5,447 nucleotides of DNA from JBEKZQ01 sp049509675. Its GTDB lineage: Bacteria; Planctomycetota; Planctomycetia; Pirellulales; Thermoguttaceae. The stretch lies in NCBI GenBank assembly GCA_049509675.1, contig JBEKZQ010000422.1, positions 1 to 5,447 on the forward strand, given 5' to 3'. Shown piece after piece: positions 1 through 5,447 of this stretch. The notes below the pieces were generated by a model that was not told the origin of the DNA, ran no database searches, and saw nothing but the letters and a program-made list of their open reading frames with translations. A program made the position numbers and the translations under genes. Position 1 is the stretch's first letter; each line of letters starts with the position of its first letter.

Positions 1-1232
1 TCGGGCGCCTCCCGCCGGCTCTCGTCCAGAAACCGCTCGAACAGCAGGTCGTAGCGCAGCGGGCAGACGTGGCTCAGGTGCAAGGCGTAGGAAACCAGCG
101 AGCCCACGCCGGAGCCGCGGGCCGTGGCAGCAATGCCTTGTTGCCGGGCAAAACGCACGAAATCCCACACGATCAGGAAATAGTTGGCAAACCCCAGCTT
201 GTTGATCACGCCCAACTCGCGCTCGAGCCGCGCCAGCACGTCGGCCGACAACTGGCCGGCGACGCACCGCTCGGGCTCTTCGGCGTACTGTTGCTTCAGA
301 CCCTCGAAGCACAACTGCCGCAGGTAGTCCTCGGAGTTGGTGCCCTCGGGCGGCACGTAGACCGGGAAGTGCCGCGCGCCCAGTTCCAAGTCGAGATCCA
401 CGCCGTCGGCAATCTGCTGGCTGCGGCGCACCGCCTCTTCCTGGCCGGGAAAGGCGGCGTACATTTCCTCCGGGCTGCGCAGGAAGAATTCGTTCGAGTC
501 CATTCGCATGCGATTCTTGTCGGTGCGGAACTTGCCCGTGTTCACGCACAGCAAAATGTCCTGCGCCTCGGCGTCCTCGCGGAGCACGTAATGCACGTCG
601 CTGGTGGCCACCAGCGGCAGTCCCATCGCGTTGGCCAACTCGATGGCCCCCTCCATGGCCACCCGCTGGATCTCCAAAGCGTTGTTCTGAATCTCGATAA
701 AGTACCGATCGCCGAAGACTTTGTGGAACCAGGCGGCCGTGTCGCGGGCCTGTTTTCTGCCGGTCTCGCCGCCGTTGAGAAGCTGCCGGTTCAACTCGCT
801 GGAGATGCAGCCGCTCAGACAGATCACCCCCTCCTGGTGCGCGGCGAGCAGCTCTTTATCGATCCGCGGCCGGAAATAAAATCCCTCCAAAAAAGCTGCC
901 GAGGAAAGTTTCAGCAGATTCTGATAGCCGATGCGATTGCGGGCCAGCAGGGTGAGATGATAACTGGCCTCCTTGGCACTGCCGGCCGAATCCTTCTGAA
1001 AGCGGCTTCCCGGGGCGATGTAGCCTTCCATGCCGATGATCGGATGGATGCCCAATTCCTTGGCCTGCTGGTAGAACTTCAAGGCCCCGTGCAGGTTGCC
1101 GTGGTCGGTCAAGGCCAGGGCGGTCATCCGCAGGGCCTTGGCGCGATTGAGCAGGCCGGCGATCGTCCCGGCGCCGTCCAGAAGGCTGTAGTGGCTGTGG
1201 CAGTGCAGATGGGCGAAGGGAAGTGTGCTCAA
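1..1232 (-). CDS. dnaE: DNA polymerase III alpha subunit, N-terminal part (cut by window edge)
   Basis: This is the replicative DNA polymerase catalytic subunit, acting at the cytoplasmic replication fork. The reading frame is open for 410 codons and runs off the left edge. The protein begins STLPFAHLHCHSHYSLLDG, a PHP-domain start. All nine expected PHP metal ligands appear present: H10, H12, D19, H44 (TDHGN), E69, H92, C142 (SGC), D212 and H214 (SDVHY). E. coli DnaE has lost several of these. Further on come EGFYFRPRIDKELL (about 116-129), FANYFLIVWDFV (348-359) and the palm-entry motif ARGSGVGSL (371-379), then LRYDLLFERFLDESRREAP. The catalytic aspartates normally follow at once and lie outside the window. 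The start is TTG at 1232: an in-frame TGA lies 11-12 codons upstream, no ATG or GTG lies between, and a strong Shine-Dalgarno sits just before it. The PHP style (ALTDHGNLHGALKFY) fits DnaE1 better than the error-prone DnaE2/ImuC. The gene diverges from the TPR gene. Confidence 0.93.
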   Translation of the reverse strand, partial: MSTLPFAHLHCHSHYSLLDGAGTIAGLLNRAKALRMTALALTDHGNLHGALKFYQQAKELGIHPIIGMEGYIAPGSRFQKDSAGSAKEASYHLTLLARNRIGYQNLLKLSSAAFLEGFYFRPRIDKELLAAHQEGVICLSGCISSELNRQLLNGGETGRKQARDTAAWFHKVFGDRYFIEIQNNALEIQRVAMEGAIELANAMGLPLVATSDVHYVLREDAEAQDILLCVNTGKFRTDKNRMRMDSNEFFLRSPEEMYAAFPGQEEAVRRSQQIADGVDLDLELGARHFPVYVPPEGTNSEDYLRQLCFEGLKQQYAEEPERCVAGQLSADVLARLERELGVINKLGFANYFLIVWDFVRFARQQGIAATARGSGVGSLVSYALHLSHVCPLRYDLLFERFLDESRREAP

Positions 1233-1236
1233 GGAT

Positions 1237-1243
1237 CTCCTCC
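1237..1243 (-). promoter_or_regulatory. Ribosome binding site that sets the dnaE TTG start
   Basis: On the minus strand GGAGGAG stands four bases before TTG; counted from its GGAGG core the gap is six bases. It is the only good Shine-Dalgarno near the start of the dnaE frame and supports TTG at 1232 as the true initiation codon. Confidence 0.75.
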
Positions 1244-1301
1244 GTGTGCTGAGCGGCCGGGGCGGTCAAAGGGATCAGTCCCGAATGAACGATTACCCGA
1301 A

Positions 1302-1330
1302 ATTGTATCCGCATTGCGGCGATCACTCCA
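1302..1330 (-). promoter_or_regulatory. Candidate dnaE promoter
   Basis: On the minus strand TACAAT (1302-1307) matches the sigma-70 -10 consensus at five of six bases. Seventeen bases upstream lies TGGAGT (1325-1330), which matches TTGACA at only three of six. A transcript from here would have a leader of about 60 bases before TTG. The -35 is weak and the call is inference. Confidence 0.3.
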
Positions 1331-1336
1331 GCGGCC

Positions 1337-1356
1337 CCGCAGCGGTGGGGGCAGTT
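1337..1356 (+). repeat. Direct repeat, left copy (20 bp)
   Basis: CCGCAGCGGTGGGGGCAGTT recurs in the same orientation at 1672-1691 with 18 of 20 bases identical (two G-to-A changes). The two copies bracket the whole inverted-repeat and hairpin cluster. It contains the short palindromic CCGCAGCGG core. Confidence 0.7.
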
Positions 1357-1370
1357 CGCCGTGAGGCCAA

Positions 1371-1446
1371 GGGGTCAGGTCCATGTTTTCGGTCATGAGT
1401 CCGGACAAATGGCAATGCCTATCAGCCGAAAAATGGACCAGACCCC
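1371..1446. repeat. Long imperfect inverted repeat with GGGGTC ends (REP/MITE-like)
   Basis: The left arm 1371-1392 (GGGGTC, A, GGTCCAT, G, TTTTCGG) pairs with the right arm 1426-1446 (CCGAAAA, ATGGACC, A, GACCCC). That gives 20 base pairs with one A-A mismatch and one bulged G. The 33-base centre contains the palindrome GTCCGGAC (1399-1406) and a small GGCA/TGCC stem (1411-1419). Matched GGGGTC...GACCCC ends resemble non-autonomous palindromic elements mobilised by REP-associated tyrosine transposases. No transposase gene is in the window, so the mobile assignment is inference; the inverted repeat itself is plain in the sequence. Confidence 0.65.
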
Positions 1447-1450
1447 AACG

Positions 1451-1474
1451 GCGGGTGCCACGGGCTTGCCCGTG
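1451..1474 (+). repeat. Dispersed hairpin, copy A
   Basis: GCGGGTGC is followed by CACGGGC, TT, GCCCGTG: a perfect 7-bp stem with a two-base central spacer. The same 24-base unit occurs in inverted orientation at 1642-1665, differing only at one base pair of the stem (G-C here, T-A there). Confidence 0.7.
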
Positions 1475-1641
1475 CTCTTTCGGAGGGCTCTTGCGGTGTG
1501 AAGTTGCCAAAGCAGTGGCGTGCGAGAGAGGTCAAGAGCCAGCGGCTGTTCCGTGCCCTGCTGAAATGTTCCATGCTCGCCGACGAACCACACGGCGTGG
1601 TTTCCGCCCATTGGGGCGCGGCAAGAACCGGCAAAGGAGGG
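1475..1641. other. Spacer between the two hairpin copies; no gene seen
   Basis: There is no supportable coding region here. Open frames cross it on both strands, but none has a recognisable protein, a good ribosome site or a natural end. It contains one modest hairpin, AACCAC/GTGGTT at 1586-1602. The bases next to hairpin A (CTCTTT...CTCTTGC) loosely resemble the reverse complement of those next to hairpin B (CTCCTTT...TTCTTGC), so the repeat unit may extend into this spacer from both ends. It could be decayed repeat sequence; I cannot exclude a small RNA. Confidence 0.4.
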
Positions 1642-1665
1642 CACTGGCAAGCCAGTGGCACCCGC
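1642..1665 (-). repeat. Dispersed hairpin, copy B (inverted)
   Basis: CACTGGC, AA, GCCAGTG followed by GCACCCGC. Its reverse complement matches copy A at 1451-1474 at 22 of 24 bases, and the two differences are opposite each other in the stem, so pairing is kept. It is followed directly by the palindrome CCCGCGCGGG (1661-1670). Confidence 0.7.
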
Positions 1666-1671
1666 GCGGGT

Positions 1672-1691
1672 CCGCAGCGGTAGGGGCAATT
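1672..1691 (+). repeat. Direct repeat, right copy (20 bp)
   Basis: CCGCAGCGGTAGGGGCAATT, 18 of 20 identical to 1337-1356 and in the same orientation. It lies between hairpin B and the CCCTCTCCC hairpin. Confidence 0.7.
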
Positions 1692-1694
1692 GAT

Positions 1695-1719
1695 TCCCTC
1701 TCCCGCAAGGGGAGAGGGA
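1695..1719. repeat. CCCTCTCCC / GGGAGAGGG hairpin
   Basis: A perfect 9-bp stem (10 with the flanking T-A) closes a five-base GCAAG loop. The form CCCTCTCCCGCAAGGGGAGAGGG is familiar as a dispersed intergenic repeat in many GC-rich bacteria. It has no U-tract on either side, so it is a poor intrinsic terminator. It ends four bases before a TATAAT box upstream of the TPR gene. Confidence 0.65.
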
Positions 1720-1723
1720 GAGT

Positions 1724-1729
1724 TATAAT
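1724..1729 (+). promoter_or_regulatory. Candidate -10 box for the TPR gene
   Basis: TATAAT is a perfect -10 hexamer, 41 bases before the ATG at 1771. At the usual 16-18 base spacing the -35 position falls inside the CCCTCTCCC hairpin and does not resemble TTGACA. TTGATT at 1690-1695 is 28 bases away, too far for normal use. The palindrome AATGCGCATT (1727-1736) overlaps the likely start of transcription and might be an operator. Promoter activity is inference. Confidence 0.35.
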
Positions 1730-1770
1730 GCGCATTGCGCCCACCTTCCTCAAAGTAACGGAGCCGTCTC

Positions 1771-3375
1771 ATGTCGCGCCCCTCTGCGTTCGGCATTTTC
1801 ATCCTCTCCCTGGCCTTGGCGTCTGCCACGGTCGAGCTTTGGGCAAGAGACAAAGAAACGGGGCAAGCGGACTTCGACCAGGCGATCCAGTTGAAATCGA
1901 CGGCCAACACGGTCGATGAGCTCAGCGCGGTGATCCACTTGTGCGAAAGCGCGCTGGCGAAGGGGCTGGAGAAGGCCGACCGCCAGTTTGCCGAGGGCAT
2001 GCTCTCCGCCAGCCTGGCCCAGCGCGGCACGGCTATTGCCGCGAAACTCTTGGAGACGCCGCTGCCGCCCGACTGGCCGGAGCAGCGCAAGACGGCGCTG
2101 GCCGACCTGGAACGGGCGCTGAAGCAGAACCCCAGGCAGGGGCAGACTTTGTACTGGGTGGCCCGGCTCAACCTGGCGCTTCCCGACGGCGACGCGAAGC
2201 GCGGGCGCGCGGCCCTGGACGAGGCGATCGAGCAGGCCGCCGACGAGCCGCCGCTGTTGGCACAAGCGTTGTTGCTGCGCGGCGAAACCCAGACGGACGT
2301 CAACAGGCGATTGGCCGATCTGGACCGTGCGGTGCGCGTCCTGCCCGTCGACGCCGGCGTGTGGCGGGCGCGCGGCGCCGCCTTGGCCGATCTGGGCAAG
2401 GACCAGGCCGCCCTGGACGATTTCAACAAAGCGATTGCCTTGGACCCGCAAAACGCCGCCGCCTACGTGATCAAGGCCATGCTCCTGGCCCGGGACAAGA
2501 AGTTCACCGAGGCCCAAAGCGTCTTGGATCGGGGGGCGAAATTGCTTCCCAAGTCGGTCGATCTCCCCGTGCAAAAGGCGCGGATCTACATCTTGCAGAC
2601 CGATGTGAAATCGGCCTTGAAGGAACTGAATCAGGCCGCAACAATCGATCCGAAGAACCTCATGGTGTTCCTGCTCCGCGCCGCGGTACAGCAGGAACTG
2701 GGCGATAAGGCCAAGGCCCTGGAGGACGTGGAAAAGGTCCTCGAACTCCGCCCCGGACTGCCGCAGGCCATGCGCGATCGGGCCAGCCTGCTGGTTGATT
2801 TCGGGAAGGTGGACGCCGCCATCGCCGAACTGGAAAAGCTCCGCAAGGCCCAGCCCAAGGATGCGCTGACCCTCTTGCAACTCGGCCTGCTCTACAATTC
2901 GCAGAAGAAGTATCAGCAGGCCGTGGGCGCCTTCACTGCCGTGCTGGCCGGCAACAAGCGCAAATGGATGGCCTACCGCGGCCGGGGCGATGCACTGCTG
3001 AGCCTGGGCCGCTGGGCCGAGGCGGTGGCCGACTACGACCAGGGCATGGTGCTGCGGCCCCGCGACATCGGCATCCTCAATAATCTCGCCTGGGTCCTGG
3101 GCACAGCCCCCGCAGAGCAGGTTCGCGACGGCAAGCGGGCCGTGGTCCTGGCCACCCAGGCCTGCCGCCTCACCGACTACAAACAGGCCTACATTCTCAG
3201 CACGCTGGCCGCCGGTTGTGCCGAGACGGGCGACTTCGAATCCGCCATCAAATGGTCTGCCGAGGCCGTGCGCCTGGGCAGCAAAGATCAGGTCGAAACC
3301 CTCAAGAAGGAATTGGAAAGCTACCGCGCCAAAAAACCATGGCGCGAGAACCTGCCGCAGCCGGAAGAAAAATAG
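1771..3375 (+). CDS. Exported tetratricopeptide-repeat (TPR) protein
   Basis: A 534-aa protein predicted to be exported and to act as a protein-interaction scaffold; its partner is unknown. Residues 1-25 look like a Sec signal peptide, with an Arg near the start, the hydrophobic stretch FGIFILSLALASA, and possible cleavage after ASA (19) or LWA (25). Residues 26-190 are helical and probably contain degenerate repeats. From 195 the TPRs are clear: seven units of exactly 34 residues (195-432), each ending around a P at the usual place (LDPQN, LLPKS, IDPKN, LRPGL), then a 40-residue unit (433-472, NNLAW...RDGKRAV) and a last one (473-506, TLAAGCAETGDF). The tail is charged and ends in KKPWREN and PQPEEK. 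The NNLAW/RDGKRAV/TLAA block is typical of planctomycete TPR proteins. No enzyme domain is visible. The ATG has CGGAG seven bases upstream (1759-1763). The gene converges with the hydrolase gene 71 bases downstream. Confidence 0.9.
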   Translation: MSRPSAFGIFILSLALASATVELWARDKETGQADFDQAIQLKSTANTVDELSAVIHLCESALAKGLEKADRQFAEGMLSASLAQRGTAIAAKLLETPLPPDWPEQRKTALADLERALKQNPRQGQTLYWVARLNLALPDGDAKRGRAALDEAIEQAADEPPLLAQALLLRGETQTDVNRRLADLDRAVRVLPVDAGVWRARGAALADLGKDQAALDDFNKAIALDPQNAAAYVIKAMLLARDKKFTEAQSVLDRGAKLLPKSVDLPVQKARIYILQTDVKSALKELNQAATIDPKNLMVFLLRAAVQQELGDKAKALEDVEKVLELRPGLPQAMRDRASLLVDFGKVDAAIAELEKLRKAQPKDALTLLQLGLLYNSQKKYQQAVGAFTAVLAGNKRKWMAYRGRGDALLSLGRWAEAVADYDQGMVLRPRDIGILNNLAWVLGTAPAEQVRDGKRAVVLATQACRLTDYKQAYILSTLAAGCAETGDFESAIKWSAEAVRLGSKDQVETLKKELESYRAKKPWRENLPQPEEK

Positions 3376-3382
3376 AAGAATT

Positions 3383-3409
3383 GGTGGGGCTCGCTGCGCT
3401 CGACCCACC
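3383..3409. terminator. Hairpin between convergent genes; possible terminator, also a dispersed repeat
   Basis: GGTGGG (3383-3388) pairs with CCCACC (3404-3409). Inside, TCG/CGA adds three pairs after a two-base bulge, with a seven-base loop. Read on the minus strand, leaving the hydrolase gene, it is followed by AATTCTTCTATTTTTC, a partial U-tract; on the plus strand no U-tract follows. It could therefore end hydrolase transcription and perhaps act weakly in both directions. The sequence GGTGGGTCGAGCGCAGCGAG is familiar as a dispersed intergenic repeat, so the terminator role is not certain. Confidence 0.5.
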
Positions 3410-3446
3410 CTACTTATCGTTACGACAGTTATTGATTCGCCGATCC

Positions 3447-5429
3447 TTACTCCTGCGTGAGTTTGGCCCCCAGCGTTGCTGCCAGATCGGGCAGGTCGTA
3501 CGTCAACAGCGCCCCCTGGACGACTTGCGAGATGGGAAGCTTTGCCAGCCGCGCGTGGACCACCGCCGACCACGAGTGCGGCGCGCGGGAAAGCTCGACG
3601 GACTGGAACAGATCGGACTCCAGCGCGGCGGCATGGAGCGCCGGGATGCCGGCCAGGCCGACCGCGACCAGGCCGACCGCGGCCGGCTGCCCCGGCGTCT
3701 GCTCCTTCAGCCAGCGGGCCGCGATCAACACGTTCTCCGCGCGCCGGCCCACGCACGAGCGGCCCAAGAGGTAGGCCGTGTAGCCGTCGCCGGTCTCCGA
3801 GGCCGCTTTCGTCTGGCCCGTGCCGGGCAGATCGACGGCCAGCACGGTGGTCCCCTCGCGGACCAACCGCTCGATGGCGCCGCCGGGGGCGGCGTCCGCC
3901 GCTTTGCCCTCCTCGTGCAAGTAAAGCGCCGCCTGGCCGGCCTTGGGCTTCTCCGGGATGAACTCCAGGGCCGGCAGGACAATCTCCTCTTCAGGCTTCA
4001 GCAGCAGTTTCTCGATACGGTAGCCGGTCCGTTGGATGCTGCCGAATTCCTCGTCGTGCGGCTTGGGCAGTTCCGCCAGGCGGCGGATGCCGGCAAGCTG
4101 CCGCACCTTGCCCAGGAGTTGCGTCCGCTCGCCCGTCTTCCACAGTTCGGCGCGGCGCGGGGCCAACTGCTTCTCGTAGTCCTCGTTCAGGTCATAGGTC
4201 GAGCGGGCCCCGGCAAGGAGCATGACCTGGCCCTGCGGCGTACATTGCAGTTCGTTGCCCACCAGCAGCTTGACGGCCGGCTCGGTGATCGGCTGGTCTT
4301 TGCCCAGCAGCCATCGCGCCATCCAGCGGACGACGCCCTCGCGTTGCACCTTGCCGTAGTTGTGCCCGGCGTCGTTCTCAAGAATGTCCACGCGCTCCGG
4401 CAGCCCCATGCGAGTGTAGAGGCGTTTGGCACAGCGGAAGGTGTCCCAGGCCCCGTGGATATCGAAAAAATCCTTGGTGGCCGTACACATCAACACCGGC
4501 CGGGGGGCGCGCATCGTGATGTAGTCGGCGTGGTCCATGCCGAAGGCCAGTTGGCCAAAGATATTCTGCTCGGCGTCTTGCGGGCCGATGGTGCTCAGCA
4601 GTGCGGGAAAGCCGCACAGATAGCAGCTTGGCGCGGCGGCCCGGATGCGCTCGTCCAGGGCCATCATGTAGCTGGTCTGCGTGCCCCCGCCGCTATTGCC
4701 GGTGCAGCCGATCCGCTCCCGATCGACCTCCGGCCGCGACTGGAGGTAGTCGATCGCCCGCATGTCGTCCCAGATCTCGAACCGCGCGGTGTTGCGGCCC
4801 AGCAGGGTGCTGCCGATGCCCAGCAGGCTGTGGGCGTCGGTGCCCCAGAAATCGGGCCAACCGCCCGGGCCGAGGTACTGGCCGCGCTCGCCCTGGTCGA
4901 TCGGATCGACCACCAGGGCCGTCATCCCGTTGAGGGCCAACAGCGCGCCCATCGTCTGGTAGGCCTCGCTCCCCTTGCCGTCCTTGGAATGTCCGCAGGG
5001 CACCAGCACGCCCGGGCCCCGCGGCGTCTTTCCCGCGCTGCCGGGCAGGAAGAGCAGGGCGGTCACGAAGTGCTTGGCCTGGCTCTCGAAGATCACCTTT
5101 TCCACGCGGTAGCCGTCGCGTTGGATGGTGCCCGTGACCTTGGCGTTCAGCGGGGTCCGCTCCGGCAATCCCCCGATCGCCTCCAAGAACTTCTCCCGCA
5201 GCCGCGCCTGGTAGGAGGCGATTTGCGCCGGGGTCTTGCGGGCTTCGTACTCCTCCTGCCAGTGCTTGGCGGCCTGCTCGGCCTGGCGGAGCCAATAGCC
5301 GTGCATCATCGTGCCCGACTTGTCGCCCGGGATGCTTGCCGCCGGCACATCGAGGCCCGGCTCGGCGGCGGCCACCGCGCCCGCGCACAACACGCAGGCG
5401 AAAGCAACGATCACTGGACAACGTTTCAT
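3447..5429 (-). CDS. Secreted tandem alpha/beta hydrolase, acetylxylan-esterase-like
   Basis: A 660-aa protein with a Sec signal peptide (MKR, hydrophobic core, likely cleavage after AVAAA near residue 22), so it probably works in the periplasm or outside. The first alpha/beta hydrolase domain (about 95-375) looks active. The nucleophile elbow is GCTGNSGGG with S246, the probable acid is D320 (TATKD) or D323, and H356 is in NDAGHNYG; CGHSKDGK (145-152) is a candidate oxyanion-hole region. The family resembles acetylxylan-esterase-like hydrolases, which remove ester groups from plant-type polysaccharides, but the substrate cannot be read from sequence. The second half (about 465-650) repeats the fold: SIQRTGYRIEK (464-474) echoes TIQRDGYRVEK (101-111). 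Its elbow reads AVGLAG, with Gly591 where Ser should be, so it is probably non-catalytic. The end is YDLPDLAATLGAKLTQE. The ATG has GAGGAG six bases upstream (5436-5441). No partner gene is seen; upstream context is cut off at 5447. Confidence 0.85.
   Translation of the reverse strand: MKRCPVIVAFACVLCAGAVAAAEPGLDVPAASIPGDKSGTMMHGYWLRQAEQAAKHWQEEYEARKTPAQIASYQARLREKFLEAIGGLPERTPLNAKVTGTIQRDGYRVEKVIFESQAKHFVTALLFLPGSAGKTPRGPGVLVPCGHSKDGKGSEAYQTMGALLALNGMTALVVDPIDQGERGQYLGPGGWPDFWGTDAHSLLGIGSTLLGRNTARFEIWDDMRAIDYLQSRPEVDRERIGCTGNSGGGTQTSYMMALDERIRAAAPSCYLCGFPALLSTIGPQDAEQNIFGQLAFGMDHADYITMRAPRPVLMCTATKDFFDIHGAWDTFRCAKRLYTRMGLPERVDILENDAGHNYGKVQREGVVRWMARWLLGKDQPITEPAVKLLVGNELQCTPQGQVMLLAGARSTYDLNEDYEKQLAPRRAELWKTGERTQLLGKVRQLAGIRRLAELPKPHDEEFGSIQRTGYRIEKLLLKPEEEIVLPALEFIPEKPKAGQAALYLHEEGKAADAAPGGAIERLVREGTTVLAVDLPGTGQTKAASETGDGYTAYLLGRSCVGRRAENVLIAARWLKEQTPGQPAAVGLVAVGLAGIPALHAAALESDLFQSVELSRAPHSWSAVVHARLAKLPISQVVQGALLTYDLPDLAATLGAKLTQE
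3653..3682 (-). repeat. 15-bp tandem repeat inside the hydrolase gene
   Basis: Two adjacent 15-base units (3653-3667 and 3668-3682, 14 of 15 identical) encode AVGLV then AVGLA, residues 584-593 of the hydrolase. This is the strand and turn where the second domain's nucleophile elbow would be. The units are in frame, so the gene stays open. Confidence 0.6.
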
Positions 5430-5447
5430 GATAGTCTCCTCACGGGG

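Noticed and set aside
69..1364. A 431-codon open frame on the plus strand across the dnaE region
   Set aside because: It is antisense to the dnaE frame, which has clear PHP and polymerase motifs. Its own translation matches nothing I recognise and it has no sensible start context.
1337..1719. Possible CRISPR array in the repeat-rich intergenic region
   Set aside because: Repeats are few, differ in type and orientation, and are not evenly spaced; no cas genes are present.
1383..1919. Plus-strand open frame through the intergenic repeats (178 codons), and related minus-strand frames at 1229-2429
   Set aside because: They are built from the inverted repeat and hairpins and cross into the TPR gene in another frame. 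No ribosome site or domain is seen, so they are repeat-derived chance frames.
1941..2708. Plus-strand 255-codon frame inside the TPR gene
   Set aside because: Arg/Gly/Ala-rich shadow of the TPR coding frame; the TPR frame has exact 34-residue periodicity and a signal peptide.
1750..3756. A 668-codon open frame on the minus strand, antisense to the TPR gene and running into the hydrolase gene
   Set aside because: The translation is low-complexity and rich in Gly, Arg, Gln and Leu, with no recognisable domain. It overlaps two well-supported genes and reads through the dispersed hairpin as VGRAQRAPP. Long antisense frames are expected in GC-rich coding DNA.
5376..5390. Possible lipobox in the hydrolase signal peptide (CVLCAG around Cys15)
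   Set aside because: The residue before Cys15 is Leu rather than Gly, Ala or Ser, and a normal AVAAA cleavage site follows, so an ordinary Sec signal peptide fits better.
4693..5421. Minus-strand 242-codon frame overlapping the start of the hydrolase
   Set aside because: It is the same strand read one frame off; the hydrolase frame has the signal peptide, GNSGGG elbow and a good ribosome site.

Overview
The window is GC-rich bacterial DNA. It holds three well-supported protein genes and one repeat-packed intergenic stretch. The most likely source is a planctomycete (Pirellula-like). This rests on the style of the DnaE N-terminus, on an exported TPR protein with the NNLAW...RDGKRAV...TLAAGCAETGDF signature common in that phylum, and on a secreted tandem alpha/beta hydrolase of a type also common there. 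The assignment comes from recognising families by eye, not from a search.

Layout: (1) Positions 1-1232, minus strand: the first 410 codons of DNA polymerase III alpha (dnaE). It starts at TTG, and its 3' part lies beyond the left edge. (2) Positions 1233-1770: a divergent intergenic region of 538 bases. It has a dnaE leader with a weak promoter candidate, then a mosaic of repeats: two 20-bp direct repeats, a long inverted repeat with GGGGTC ends, two inverted copies of one small hairpin that differ by a compensating base-pair change, and a CCCTCTCCC/GGGAGAGGG hairpin next to a perfect TATAAT. (3) Positions 1771-3375, plus strand: an exported TPR protein of 534 aa with nine recognisable repeats. 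(4) Positions 3376-3446: a short convergent gap with a GGTGGG/CCCACC hairpin. (5) Positions 3447-5429, minus strand: a secreted 660-aa protein with an active-looking acetylxylan-esterase-like hydrolase domain followed by a second, degenerate copy.

The genes do not form an operon: dnaE and the TPR gene diverge, and the TPR gene and the hydrolase converge. DnaE is cytoplasmic replication machinery. The other two carry signal peptides and should act outside the cytoplasm; nothing here shows that they work together. I see no tRNA, rRNA, CRISPR array, transposase gene or defence cassette, and no convincing new multi-gene system. The most interesting material is the repeat mosaic upstream of dnaE and the duplicated, half-dead hydrolase.
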